Source: Bog-159 sp963707465 (GTDB lineage Bacteria; Acidobacteriota; Terriglobia; Bryobacterales; Bryobacteraceae). Taken from it: a DNA stretch of 64,000 nucleotides. Both the position numbers and the translations under genes were made by a program. Below, piece by piece: positions 1 through 8,563 of the stretch. Location: positions 558,001 through 622,000 of the forward strand of contig CAVPQK010000024.1 of NCBI GenBank assembly GCA_963707465.1. Direction: 5' to 3'. The first letter of the stretch is position 1. Each line of letters begins with the position of its first letter. The notes under the pieces are model-generated. The model was not told the DNA's origin. It saw only the letters and a program-made list of their open reading frames with translations, and did no database searches.

Positions 1-1050
1 GTTGATCTTTCCCAGTATGACCGGCCGGCGGGCGCCGGTGGCGGACGGCAGGTTGGATGGTTTGCGGCGCCAGGTCTGGTAGGCGAGGATGGCAAAGGCT
101 ATGGCCTCTTTGGCATCCACATCGATGCCGTAGTCGGCCGACGTGGCCATGGCCACGCCGGGCAGAAACGCGGCCAAATGCGCGAGGATTTGCGGATTGT
201 GCGCGCCGCCTCCGGAGACGATCAGCTCGTCGGGGCCGAGAGGCGCGGCGGCCATCGCGATGCTGGCTGCGGTGAGTACGGTGGCAGTAGCGATCAGGTC
301 GGGGAGCGGCAGGCCGGTCTGCTTCAAGCGCGCCACGAATTCTGCCCCGTATTGTTCGCGGCCGGCGCTTTTGGGCGGCTTGCGGCGGTAATACGGATCG
401 GCAAGCAATTGGTCGAGCAGCGGCCGATTCAGATTGCCCTGCGCGGCGATGCGGCCGTTGTGGTCGAAGTTCTGCCGGCCGTTGGTGTACTCGTGCGCGA
501 GCGCATCGATGACCATGTTGCCCGGACCGGTATCGAAGGCGATGCCGGATGGAATCACGGTGATATTCGCGATCCCGCCGATGTTGAGCGCGATGCGCGT
601 GCGGCGCGGATGCCCGAACAGCAAGCAATCGACGAACGGGACGAGCGGTGCGCCCTGGCCTCCGGCGGCTATATCGCGCGGACGGAAATCGGAGACCACC
701 GGGACGCCGGTGCGCTCCGCGATGACCGCGGCCTCGCCGATTTGCAAGGTGTTCGCGCCGCCTTCGTGATAGATGGTCTGGCCGTGACAGCCGATCAACT
801 CGACCGGTCCAAATCGCCGGCAGGCCCGCTGGACGGCGCGCGCGTAGAGTTCGCCCAACTGGAAATTGAGCCGCGAGATTTCGCGCGTGGTGGCGGTCGT
901 GTTCGAGACTGCCAGAATGGCGCGCCGAACGGCTGCGGAATACGGCGTAGATTGGAAGCCGATGGTGGAGATGCGGCGGCCCTCGATCTCAATGATGGCC
1001 ACGTCGATGCCATCGAGCGACGTGCCGCTCATGACCCCAGCTACACGCAC
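1..1050 (-). CDS. anmK: Anhydro-N-acetylmuramic acid kinase, 3' end cut by window edge
   Basis: AnmK opens and phosphorylates 1,6-anhydro-MurNAc to MurNAc-6-phosphate in cell-wall recycling. The minus-strand frame runs off the left edge after about 350 residues, most of the usual length. Visible in order are MSGTSLDGIDVAI (nucleotide binding), GCHGQT, LNIGGIANIT, FDTGPGNMVID and a late SGGGAHNPQ loop. I start at GTG 1050 rather than ATG 1032 because the extra residues MRVAGV restore the strand that precedes MSGTS in the family. That GTG is the last sense codon of mutS, so the genes overlap by 10 bases and are probably translationally coupled. The long plus-strand frames here are shadows. Confidence 0.93.
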   Translation of the reverse strand, partial: MRVAGVMSGTSLDGIDVAIIEIEGRRISTIGFQSTPYSAAVRRAILAVSNTTATTREISRLNFQLGELYARAVQRACRRFGPVELIGCHGQTIYHEGGANTLQIGEAAVIAERTGVPVVSDFRPRDIAAGGQGAPLVPFVDCLLFGHPRRTRIALNIGGIANITVIPSGIAFDTGPGNMVIDALAHEYTNGRQNFDHNGRIAAQGNLNRPLLDQLLADPYYRRKPPKSAGREQYGAEFVARLKQTGLPLPDLIATATVLTAASIAMAAAPLGPDELIVSGGGAHNPQILAHLAAFLPGVAMATSADYGIDVDAKEAIAFAILAYQTWRRKPSNLPSATGARRPVILGKIN

Positions 1051-3635
1051 TGGCGCCTCAATTCGTCCTGCAGTTCCGCCAGCAGGCGTAGCGCTTCCAC
1101 CGGGCGCAATTCATCGACGTTCAAATTGCGGATGCGCTCGGCGATGGTATAGTTCAGGGGTTCGAAGAGCTGGATCTGTACCGGGTGCGCGGGTTGTAGT
1201 TCCGCGCTGACCACGCGCTCAGTGCGTTCGTGCAGGCGCAGCACTTCATTGGCGCGCTCGATCACGCCGAGCGGCAGGCCGGCCAGGCGCGCGACTTCGA
1301 TGCCGTAGCTGCGGTCGGCTTTGCCGGGCTCGACCTTGCGCAGGAAGATGATGCGGTCGCCGGCTTCCTTCACCGAGACGCTCAGGTTGCGGATGCCATC
1401 CAGCTGCCCGGCCAGTTCGGTGAGCTCGTGATAGTGCGTGGCGAAAAGCGTTTTGGCGCGCGTGTGTGCATGGATATGTTCGACCACGGCCCATGCCAGC
1501 GCCAGGCCATCGTAAGTAGCGGTGCCACGTCCGATCTCGTCGAGCACGATGAAGCTGCGCGGCGTGGCAGTGTTCAGGATGACAGCGGTCTCGGTCATTT
1601 CGACCATGAAGGTGGAGCGGCCGCGCGCCAGGTTGTCGGATGCGCCGATGCGGGTGAAGATGCGGTCGGTAAGCGGCAGCGTGGCGGAATCGGCTGGGAC
1701 GAACGATCCCATTTGCGCCAGGATGGCGATCAGCGCGGCCTGCCGCAAGTATGTCGACTTGCCGCCCATGTTGGGTCCGGTGATGATGGCGATCAGGTCG
1801 GTATCCGAATTCAGGTACAGGTCGTTGGGGATGAAGCGGCCGGCGTCCTGTTGTTCCAGGCGCTCGATCACGGGGTGGCGGCCGGCCATGATGCGCATTT
1901 CGCCCGAATCGGAAAATGCCGGCCGGACGTAGCGGTTCTCGGCGGCCACTTGCGCGAGCGCGGCGGTGACATCGATTTCCGCGACGGCCGCGGCGGTGGC
2001 ACGAATGCGCTGCGCGTGCGCGGCCGCGAATTTGCGCACCTCGGCGAATAGTTCCTTTTCGAGGGTGAGAATCTTGTCTTCGGCGTCGAGAACCTTGCGC
2101 TCGTAATCCTTCAACTCGGGCGTGGTGAAGCGCTCGGCGTTGACCAGGGTCTGTTTGCGCTCGTAATCGGCGGGAGCCAGGTGCTGATTGGCTTTGGAGA
2201 TTTCGATGTAATAGCCGAAGACATTGTTGAAGCGAACCTTCAGCGATTGGATGCCGGTGCGGGCACGCTCGCGGGCTTCGATCTGCGCGATCACCTGGCG
2301 GCCATTGCGGCTGAGGTCGCGCAGTTCGTCGAGATCGGCGTGAAAGCCCGCGCGGATGGTGCCGCCATCCGCCAGGTTGATCGGCGGTTCGTCGGCGATG
2401 GCCTGCAGGATGCGGTCGCGCGCTTCCGCCACTTCGTCCAGCCGGTCGTGCAGATTGCGCAGGCGGGCGGCGCGCTGCGTTTCGAACGCGGCCTTCAGCG
2501 TGGGGATCTTTTCGAGCGAGCGGCCCAGCGCCAGCACGTCGCGGGGGTTGGCGACCCCCATGGTGATCTTGGCCAATAGCCGTTCGATATCCAGAATGCC
2601 GCTCAGTTGCTTACGCAATTCGGCGCGCAGGATGGTCTGCTGCAGCAGTTCGCCGACGGCGTTCAGGCGGCCTTCGATTTCGGCGCGGTCGAGCGCGGGA
2701 GCCAGCAGGCGCTGCCGCAGCAGGCGGCCGCCCATGCCGGTCTGGGTCTGATCGAGGACATGCAGCAAGGTGGCGTCGGTGCGCTCGCCGGCGAAAAGCG
2801 GCTCGACCAGTTCGAGATTGCGCACGGTCACCGCATCGAGCATCATGGATTCGGCGCGATCGTAATGGGTGGGACGGTCGAGGTGTTCGAGGGCGGCGCG
2901 CTGGGTTTCGCGCAGGTAATGCAGGATGGCTCCCGCGGCGCACACGGCGGCCGGCCGGTTGGCCAAGCCGCAGCCATCGAGCGAGAGCAGGCGGAAGTGA
3001 TCGCGCAGGGTGCGGTCGGCGTAATCGAAGCTGAAGATCCAGTCTTCGAGGTCGGTGCGGAGGTAGCGCGGCCCCTGATCCTCACCCGAGAAGAGCGGCA
3101 GATCGGCGGGGTAGAGCACTTCGCGCGCGCCAAGCTGTTCGATGGCGGAGCTGACCTCGGCCGCGTCCATCTCCGTGACGCGGAACTCGCCGGTGGAGAC
3201 ATCCACATGGGCTACGCCGGCGCGCTGGCCCTGGCGGGAGACGGCCGCGAGATAGTTGTTTTCGTGCGAGCGCAGGGCTAGCGAATCGGTGGCGGTGCCG
3301 GGAGTGACCACGCGCGTGATCTCGCGCTTGACCAGCTTTTTGGCGAGCGCGGGATCTTCCATCTGGTCGCAGATGGCCACGCGGTGACCCTTCTGGATGA
3401 GTTGCGCGATGTAGCCTTCCGCGGCGTGATAGGGGACGCCGCACATGGGGATGGGCGTTCCTTTTTCCTTGTTGCGGGAGGTGAGGGTGATCTCGAGTTC
3501 GCGCGCGGCCAGAATGGCGTCTTCAAAAAAGAGCTCGTAGAAATCGCCGAGACGGAAGAGCAGGAGGGCGTGGGGCACCTGCTGTTTGATGGCGTTGTAC
3601 TGCCGCATCAGCGGCGTGGAGGGGTCAGTGGACAT
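1041..3635 (-). CDS. mutS: DNA mismatch repair protein MutS
   Basis: MutS recognises base mismatches and small loops and starts methyl-independent or MutL-dependent repair. The 864-residue protein has the expected architecture: an N-terminal mismatch-binding domain with the GDFYE motif (residues about 30-34), connector, lever and clamp regions, then the ATPase with Walker A GPNMGGKST near residue 617 and Walker B DEIGRGTATYDG near residue 697. The family usually has S where this protein has A-T in DEIGRGTSTYDG, a mild variation. It starts 30 bases downstream of the gdhA stop and overlaps anmK at its end, so gdhA, mutS and anmK probably form a read-through unit. Confidence 0.97.
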   Translation of the reverse strand: MSTDPSTPLMRQYNAIKQQVPHALLLFRLGDFYELFFEDAILAARELEITLTSRNKEKGTPIPMCGVPYHAAEGYIAQLIQKGHRVAICDQMEDPALAKKLVKREITRVVTPGTATDSLALRSHENNYLAAVSRQGQRAGVAHVDVSTGEFRVTEMDAAEVSSAIEQLGAREVLYPADLPLFSGEDQGPRYLRTDLEDWIFSFDYADRTLRDHFRLLSLDGCGLANRPAAVCAAGAILHYLRETQRAALEHLDRPTHYDRAESMMLDAVTVRNLELVEPLFAGERTDATLLHVLDQTQTGMGGRLLRQRLLAPALDRAEIEGRLNAVGELLQQTILRAELRKQLSGILDIERLLAKITMGVANPRDVLALGRSLEKIPTLKAAFETQRAARLRNLHDRLDEVAEARDRILQAIADEPPINLADGGTIRAGFHADLDELRDLSRNGRQVIAQIEARERARTGIQSLKVRFNNVFGYYIEISKANQHLAPADYERKQTLVNAERFTTPELKDYERKVLDAEDKILTLEKELFAEVRKFAAAHAQRIRATAAAVAEIDVTAALAQVAAENRYVRPAFSDSGEMRIMAGRHPVIERLEQQDAGRFIPNDLYLNSDTDLIAIITGPNMGGKSTYLRQAALIAILAQMGSFVPADSATLPLTDRIFTRIGASDNLARGRSTFMVEMTETAVILNTATPRSFIVLDEIGRGTATYDGLALAWAVVEHIHAHTRAKTLFATHYHELTELAGQLDGIRNLSVSVKEAGDRIIFLRKVEPGKADRSYGIEVARLAGLPLGVIERANEVLRLHERTERVVSAELQPAHPVQIQLFEPLNYTIAERIRNLNVDELRPVEALRLLAELQDELRRQCV

Positions 3636-3645
3636 TATGAAGAGC

Positions 3646-3668
3646 GGGGCTGAGAGCCTGCCCCACTA
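3646..3668. repeat. Palindromic repeat overlapping the gdhA stop codon
   Basis: GGGGC at 3646-3650 can pair with GCCCC at 3660-3664. Read on the minus strand, the gdhA stop TAG runs directly into TGGGGCAGGC. The same TAG-plus-GC-rich palindrome occurs at the ends of other genes at 33552, 36495 and 30139, so this looks like a member of a small dispersed family. It could act as a weak terminator or mRNA-processing site between gdhA and mutS, but it lacks a T tract. Confidence 0.5.
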
Positions 3669-4958
3669 GGCGTAGATGCCTCGCAGCTTGATGGCTTCGG
3701 CCACGCGATCGAGCGCCAGCATATAGGCCGCGGTGCGATTGTTCACGCCGTGCTTGTCGGCGAAGTCGACGACCGAGAGGAAGCTATCCACCATGATTTC
3801 CTGCAGCCGCTCGTTCACCAGTTTCTCGTTCCAGAAGAAGCCCTGGCGGTCCTGCACCCATTCGAAATAAGAGACCGTGACGCCGCCGGCGTTGGCCAGA
3901 ATATCGGGAATGACGAAGATTTTCTTGTCGGCCAGAATCTCATCGGCCATCGAGGTGGTGGGGCCGTTGGCGCCTTCGCAAAGAATCTGGCAGCGGAGCT
4001 TGTCGGCGTTTTCGGAGGTGATGGCGTTCTCGTGCGCGGCCGGCAGCAGGATATCGCATTCGAGGAACATGGCCTCAGCCTGGTCAATGTTCTCGCCGCC
4101 GGGGAAGTCGCGGATGGAGCCGGTTTCCTCGCGATGGTCGAACAAAGCGCGGGTATCCAGGCCGTTGGGGTTGTAGACCGCGCCATCGTATTCAATGATG
4201 CAGATGATTTTGAAACCTTCGCGGGACATCAGCTTGGCCGCCATGCCACCCACGTTGCCGAACCCCTGAATCACAACCGTGGTGGCGGTGCGCGGCTTCT
4301 TGAAGCGCTTCAAGGCCTCGAGCGACACGATCAGGCAGCCGCGGCCGGTGGCTTCCGGACGTCCGCGCGACCCGCCCAACGCCATGGGTTTGCCGGTGAC
4401 CACGGCGGTAACCGTGTGGCGGGCGTGCATGGAATACGTATCCATGATCCACGCCATGGTTCTTTCGTTGGTGTTGACGTCGGGCGCGGGCACGTCGCGC
4501 TCGGGGCCGAGGAATTCCATGATCTCGGAAGTGTAGCGGCGCGTGAGCTTTTCCAGCTCGCTGAGGGAGAGCAGATTGGGATCGCAGATGACTCCGCCTT
4601 TGGCGCCGCCGAAGGGGATGTTGACGACGGCGCATTTCCACGTCATCCAGGAAGCCAGCGCGCGCACCTCGTCGAGAGTGACATCGGGGGCGAAGCGGAT
4701 GCCGCCTTTGCCCGGGCCGCGCGCGATGGAGTGCTGGACGCGATAGCCGGTGAAGACTTCCAGGCGTCCATCGTCGAGCTGGACGGGGATGTGGACGGTG
4801 ATTTCCTTGGCCGAGGTGCGCAGGACTTTGCGCAGGCCATCGTCCAGGTTGAGGCGGGTCGCGGCCTCGTCAAAGCGGGCTTCGGCGGCCAGCCAGGGGT
4901 TCTTCTCCTGCTCGAGCGACAACGTGGTGCTTGCCAAAAGTGAGACCTCCGGTTTCAT
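3666..4958 (-). CDS. gdhA: Glu/Leu/Phe/Val dehydrogenase family, glutamate dehydrogenase
   Basis: The enzyme interconverts glutamate and 2-oxoglutarate plus ammonium using NAD(P). The 430-residue protein shows KGGIRFAPDV, NIPFGGAKGGV with the catalytic lysine, PERDVPAPDVNTNERTM, and the Rossmann segment GFGNVGGMAAKL. The reading frame stays open to 5411, but the extra 151 residues are repetitive and unlike any family member, so I place the start at ATG 4958 (MKPEVSLLAS). Parts of this gene's 5' end and upstream DNA are repeated in decayed form at 5742-6050 and 8096-8290. Confidence 0.95.
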   Translation of the reverse strand: MKPEVSLLASTTLSLEQEKNPWLAAEARFDEAATRLNLDDGLRKVLRTSAKEITVHIPVQLDDGRLEVFTGYRVQHSIARGPGKGGIRFAPDVTLDEVRALASWMTWKCAVVNIPFGGAKGGVICDPNLLSLSELEKLTRRYTSEIMEFLGPERDVPAPDVNTNERTMAWIMDTYSMHARHTVTAVVTGKPMALGGSRGRPEATGRGCLIVSLEALKRFKKPRTATTVVIQGFGNVGGMAAKLMSREGFKIICIIEYDGAVYNPNGLDTRALFDHREETGSIRDFPGGENIDQAEAMFLECDILLPAAHENAITSENADKLRCQILCEGANGPTTSMADEILADKKIFVIPDILANAGGVTVSYFEWVQDRQGFFWNEKLVNERLQEIMVDSFLSVVDFADKHGVNNRTAAYMLALDRVAEAIKLRGIYA

Positions 4959-5291
4959 TATGCCATTTGTGCGGCGGGGGGTTGCATTTGGTGACATTAT
5001 GTCGCTTGGCGTTGGGCTGTGGCGGTGCGCCGCCCAGGGGTAGGTCTTGCGGGAAATTGGCTTCGTTTCGTGCTCTAGTTGAAAGCGAAGGACGGAATTG
5101 GGTTCGGTTCGTAGTTCTGGTTTGGCTTCGACACCCCGTTCGGAATGGAGGACTCCGCTTCGCCCTCCAGAGCAGTGGGCTGCATGTCTTAAAATTCGCG
5201 TTGCATTCGGTTGCATCGGGTTGCTTGGCTTCTCCCGAAAATTCCCGCGATGGCGCCCCATTTTCATCTCCGTGGGCGGTCGGAATCCGAC

Positions 5292-5428
5292 TGGGTTCTT
5301 TCGCTTTGCAAAAGGCACAGGGGCCGCCGATCCGATGAACGCCGATAGGACAGCGGCCTTCGGGCTGCTACGCGGATCGTTTTTTCGATGACGTGTTGCA
5401 TGAGGTTGCATTTGTTGCGCGGTACGAC
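5292..5428. repeat. Direct repeat, copy A
   Basis: Begins near TCGCTTTGCAAAAGGCA and ends near TTGTTGCGCGGTACGAC. It is about 90 percent alike, by eye, to 5479-5607, with a 5-base insertion (GATCC) near position 5330. The core ACAGCGGCCTTCGGGCTG is identical in both copies. Function unknown. Confidence 0.75.
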
Positions 5429-5478
5429 TAAACGCCGATTAGGAAACGGGCCTCCGGGCTGAGGGATGATGGCTCGAA

Positions 5479-5607
5479 TTGGGTTCGCTTTGCAAAAGGC
5501 ATAGGGGCCGCCGATGAACGCCGATAGGACAGCGGCCTTCGGGCTGTTACGCGCATCGTTTTTTGGTTGACGTGTTGCATTAGGTTACGTTTGTTGCGCG
5601 GCACGAC
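5479..5607. repeat. Direct repeat, copy B
   Basis: Second copy of the repeat at 5292-5428, in the same orientation and separated by about 50 bases. The pair lies between the intact gdhA and its decayed copy and may mark the edge of the rearranged block. Confidence 0.75.
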
Positions 5608-5741
5608 CGGGTCGCTTGTGATACTGTTTGGCGGCTTTGGCGTTCGCCGCGTTCCTTCAGGCGCACGCATAACGTGGCGGGCGTGGCCCCTACTTTGTTA
5701 GTGGCCGGGTAAGGGAAAAGTCTCGGCGAATGGACAGGTGT

Positions 5742-6050
5742 GGAGCACCGCGCATTTCTACGTCTGCCAGGGGCCAGCACGCGCAGTTCGTCGAGGGTGA
5801 CATCGGGGCCGAAGCGGATGCTGCCTTGGCCCGGGCCGCGCGCGATGGAGTGCTGGACCGGATCGCCGGTATAGGCTTTCAGGCGGCCATCGTCGGGTTG
5901 GACGGGGATGTCGACGGCGATTTCCTTGACCGAGGTGCGCAGGACTTTGCACAGACCATCGTTCAGATTGAGGCGGGTCGCGGCCTCGTCAAAGCGGGCT
6001 TCGGCGGCCGACCAAGGGTTTTTCTCAATCTTCGAGCGACAAACTGGTGT
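5742..6050 (-). pseudogene. Decayed fragment of gdhA (about codons 12-112)
   Basis: On the minus strand this stretch translates to a close copy of the gdhA N-terminal region: AEARFDEAATRLNL, then VQHSIARGPG and PDVTLDE, with many substitutions and loss of frame after about residue 112. It keeps the gdhA orientation. Its 5'-side edge (6000-6050) is an imperfect repeat of 8098-8148, which suggests that the DNA between these points was inserted into, or joined to, a duplicated gdhA 5' region. Confidence 0.9.
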
Positions 6051-7745
6051 ATGGTCTATCACGGTGGCGTACAATGCAGAGGAGCGCCCTCAAAACGATC
6101 GGGCGCCTTCACGCTTTCACGCGACACGGAGCTTTACGGAGAACTCTTGCTGGCAGGCGCCAAGACCACCCTTTATCTTCGCGATAAGCGCTTCTTTCCG
6201 ACGCACGATATCCCCAATCGATGTATAGTCGGCGTCTTGCACGATTTGACCAAAGTTACACTAATCAACTGTGTCGCACCCGGAAGCCCCTCGTCGAGAA
6301 GTCACGGAGTTGATTCTTATCACTACGCGAGCATCTTTCCTCATTTTGTTGCCCTCGGGGACCATCACCTTCGTCCTGATGAGCGGGTGATTGCTGCTGC
6401 CGACTTGCTTATCGACGACGCGAACATTCTGTTCTGCGATTACGATGCGTTCGGATGGCTGATGGATGCCCGACCGTTTATCGAAGAGGTCGCGGACGCC
6501 GCGGCCGGTCGGCCCGTTACGACCGGGCCCGATCCCCAAATCGTATACTTCACCGGCAAGCGTAAGGTATTTACTGCCTCGACCGCGCTCGGAACAATCT
6601 CCGCTTTTCACGGGCCCCTCGTGAGCATGCGGTTACCTGGCGGAGGGGCCTTGAGAAGCAGGATTATGGTGTCAATCGCCTTCGAGGAAACTGTCGATTT
6701 CGCTACGGCGATGTTCCGTGTCCGCCTTGCATCCAATGATGAAGCGTCGGACATGCTGAGGGTCTATTGGAGTATGGCGCCCAAGCGTGATTCCTCATCA
6801 CGCTCCAATAAACCCGATTCTTCCGACATACTTCTGGACGCTGTTCGCCAGCCTCAGGAATTCAGCCGGGTCCTGGAGCGTTGGATCGGGCGGCAGGCCG
6901 ATTGGCGTGACGCGAGGTACCAATTCGTCAACTCGTTTTCCCGGCAGCGGAGCTATGATATCGACCGATTGATTCGATCTACAAATATGTTTGACATTCT
7001 ACCCAAATCAGCCGTTCCTCATGACGTGCCGATAGGAGATGACCTGAAGTGCGCTCAATTGGCTTCCCGCGCTCTGTTTCGTGCTCTCCCACTAAGTCGC
7101 GAACGCAACAGCATTCTGTCTGCTCTTGGACGGATTGGCGAGAGCAACCTGAAACATAAGGTTAGTTATCGGGCGAAGAGGCTGGTTGAAGGAGTGCCGG
7201 AATGGTTCCCTGATCTTGTTATGGTCACAGACGAGGCAGTAAATTGTCGGAACCATTACGTTCACGGGACCCCGCCCCGATTTGGCTACAATAGAAACTT
7301 TGCCGCCGTCGTGTTCTTTTCCGAAACCTTGGAATTTGTGTTCGGTGCCTCTGACTTGATCGACGCTGGTTGGGATTTAGTCCCAGTTACTGAGAAACTC
7401 GACCCGATTCCGCATACCCGCCATGCTTGTCCTAGAGCGAAGATGCAATATCCGGCGCAGCTGCTCGCCTACCGAGAATCGCTGTTGCGGCACCAGGATG
7501 ATGCCACCATGTTCGCGGCCGGAGCTTATCCACTGCGCGTGAAGCCGACAAAAATCGGAGACGTTGAAGGTGTAAAGGACGCAAGCTCGGTCGGTCGCGA
7601 AGGCCAACTGTTCCTCGTCGCTTCTGCCGACCAGACCGACTTCCAGCACCGTGACCACGTCGACGTTGCGGGATCGCAGAGCCGCGACCAGATCGGCGTC
7701 CATAGCGTCCTCGTCGAAATAGATTTTGAACGAACTCACGGCTGA
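6051..7745 (+). CDS. ApeA-like HEPN-domain protein, candidate anti-phage nuclease, 3' end probably altered
   Basis: The protein resembles ApeA-type defence proteins. The first 300 or so residues match the ApeA N-terminal domain in character (ELYGELLLAGAKTTLYLRD, then a DYDAFGW segment). The C-terminal part carries RNHYVHG at about residue 400, the R-x4-H motif of HEPN ribonucleases. Family knowledge suggests RNA cleavage and growth arrest on phage infection. I start at ATG 6051, because further upstream the frame is antisense to the gdhA fragment. From about 7377 to the stop the frame is antisense to the DUF5615 gene, so the native C-terminus was probably lost or replaced at the junction. Base composition is visibly less GC-rich than the neighbours, consistent with transfer. 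Confidence 0.7.
   Translation: MVYHGGVQCRGAPSKRSGAFTLSRDTELYGELLLAGAKTTLYLRDKRFFPTHDIPNRCIVGVLHDLTKVTLINCVAPGSPSSRSHGVDSYHYASIFPHFVALGDHHLRPDERVIAAADLLIDDANILFCDYDAFGWLMDARPFIEEVADAAAGRPVTTGPDPQIVYFTGKRKVFTASTALGTISAFHGPLVSMRLPGGGALRSRIMVSIAFEETVDFATAMFRVRLASNDEASDMLRVYWSMAPKRDSSSRSNKPDSSDILLDAVRQPQEFSRVLERWIGRQADWRDARYQFVNSFSRQRSYDIDRLIRSTNMFDILPKSAVPHDVPIGDDLKCAQLASRALFRALPLSRERNSILSALGRIGESNLKHKVSYRAKRLVEGVPEWFPDLVMVTDEAVNCRNHYVHGTPPRFGYNRNFAAVVFFSETLEFVFGASDLIDAGWDLVPVTEKLDPIPHTRHACPRAKMQYPAQLLAYRESLLRHQDDATMFAAGAYPLRVKPTKIGDVEGVKDASSVGREGQLFLVASADQTDFQHRDHVDVAGSQSRDQIGVHSVLVEIDFERTHG
7377..7739 (-). CDS. DUF5615 PIN-like toxin of a DUF433/DUF5615 module
   Basis: This 120-residue protein begins with the family hallmark (IYFDEDAMDADLVAALRSR: an acidic pair followed by a helix) and has a later YTFNVSDF acidic strand and HGGIILVPQ. 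These are the conserved positions of the DUF5615 PIN-like fold, presumed to be an RNase toxin. Its start overlaps the stop of the DUF433 gene by 4 bases (ATGA), the normal antitoxin-toxin arrangement. The gene lies antisense to the 3' part of the ApeA-like frame. Confidence 0.85.
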   Translation of the reverse strand: MSSFKIYFDEDAMDADLVAALRSRNVDVVTVLEVGLVGRSDEEQLAFATDRACVLYTFNVSDFCRLHAQWISSGREHGGIILVPQQRFSVGEQLRRILHLRSRTSMAGMRNRVEFLSNWD

Positions 7746-8029
7746 AGGTTAGCCGCGGCCCCCCGCTCGAGAGCCTCTGCTGCCCGCGCCTCGGTTTCCA
7801 AGTCAGTGTCGATTTCTGCCTGGTTGGCGTGGTAGTAGGCGAGGGCGGCATGAACCTGAGCCAGCGAAAGGTGACCGAACTTCCTGGCGATCTCCTCCGG
7901 GATTAAGCCCATGTTGTGCCACTGAGCGATCCGGCGGACGGAGACTCCGGTGCCGGCGATGCAGGGCCGCCCGCCGCGGATGTCGGGGCGCCGCGAGATA
8001 AGGCTGCCGATTTCGGTCACGGTTGCCAT
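7736..8029 (-). CDS. DUF433 antitoxin
   Basis: 97 residues. The core GGRPCIAGTGVSVRRIAQWHN, a GxPxIxGTR/GxxV-type strand-turn-helix followed by a winged-helix-like segment, is typical of DUF433 (VapB-like) proteins that pair with DUF5615 toxins. The start is ATG 8029 (MATVTEIGSL), and no earlier in-frame start gives family-like sequence. It is co-transcribed with and overlaps the toxin gene. The antitoxin presumably neutralises the toxin and represses this promoter. Confidence 0.85.
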   Translation of the reverse strand: MATVTEIGSLISRRPDIRGGRPCIAGTGVSVRRIAQWHNMGLIPEEIARKFGHLSLAQVHAALAYYHANQAEIDTDLETEARAAEALERGAAANLQP

Positions 8030-8095
8030 CGCTTCAAGTATACCGCCAGCCTCAGTCGGGTCCGTCAGGCCAGTTGCGGCTTGCGGCGACTGGAC

Positions 8096-8290
8096 GCTTC
8101 GGCGGCCAGCCAGAGGTTCTTCTGCTGTTCGAGCGAAAACGTGTTGCTCGCTAGAAGTGAGACCTCCGGTCGGGTGACATGATGTCGCTTGACGTTGTGC
8201 TGGCGGTCCGCCGCCCAGGGAATTGGCTTCGCTTCGTAATTCTGGTTTGGCTTCGACGCCCGCTCGGAATGAGGCAACCATCGCCCACAG
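8096..8290 (-). pseudogene. Second decayed gdhA piece: first codons plus upstream region
   Basis: The minus strand reads RPEVSLLASNTFSLEQQ, which parallels the gdhA start MKPEVSLLASTTLSLEQE but lacks an intact ATG. It then continues into DNA matching the gdhA upstream region around 4960-5160. It overlaps the piece at 5742-6050 by about 50 bases of gdhA sequence, so together the two pieces form one duplicated gdhA 5' region split by the 2-kb cargo. From 8291 to 8560 I see no gene. Confidence 0.85.
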
Positions 8291-8563
8291 CTTTCTTCGA
8301 TTTTCGTTGCGAAATGATGCACTACGTTGCAATCTGAGTGGATGCAGCCGGGCCGGCGACGATGCCGGACCGCGGACCGGCAAAGACTCGACTCAACGAT
8401 AGCATGGCGGAGGCTGTAGGCAATTGGGAAGACAGGGGAGTGCGCGTCACTCATTATTTCACGCCCAGACGCCAAGGCCCCGCGAAGGCCGCAAAGAAGA
8501 CATACTTGTCGCGGGGCGAGTTTGCGGTTTCAGGTTACCATGGCAGGCGATGGGTAAGCGGTG

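Larger units (their letters stand above)
4959..5741. other. Noncoding stretch upstream of gdhA with direct repeats
   Basis: About 780 bases with no credible gene. The first 280 bases are the gdhA upstream region, partly repeated at 8155-8290. The rest holds two direct repeats (5292-5428 and 5479-5607) and a short unassigned piece before the gdhA fragment. Frames that stay open here give low-complexity, Arg/Pro/Ser-rich products with no family resemblance. Confidence 0.7.

Noticed and set aside
3750..4943. Long plus-strand frame opposite gdhA
   Set aside because: It is the mirror of a well-supported gene in GC-rich DNA; its product is alanine/glycine/aspartate-rich with no family motif.
4959..5411. 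N-terminal extension of gdhA by 151 residues
   Set aside because: The family starts at MKPEVSLL-like sequence; the extension lies over repeats and is not protein-like.
5742..6050. Second functional glutamate dehydrogenase
   Set aside because: Only about 100 of 430 codons remain and the frame breaks at both ends.
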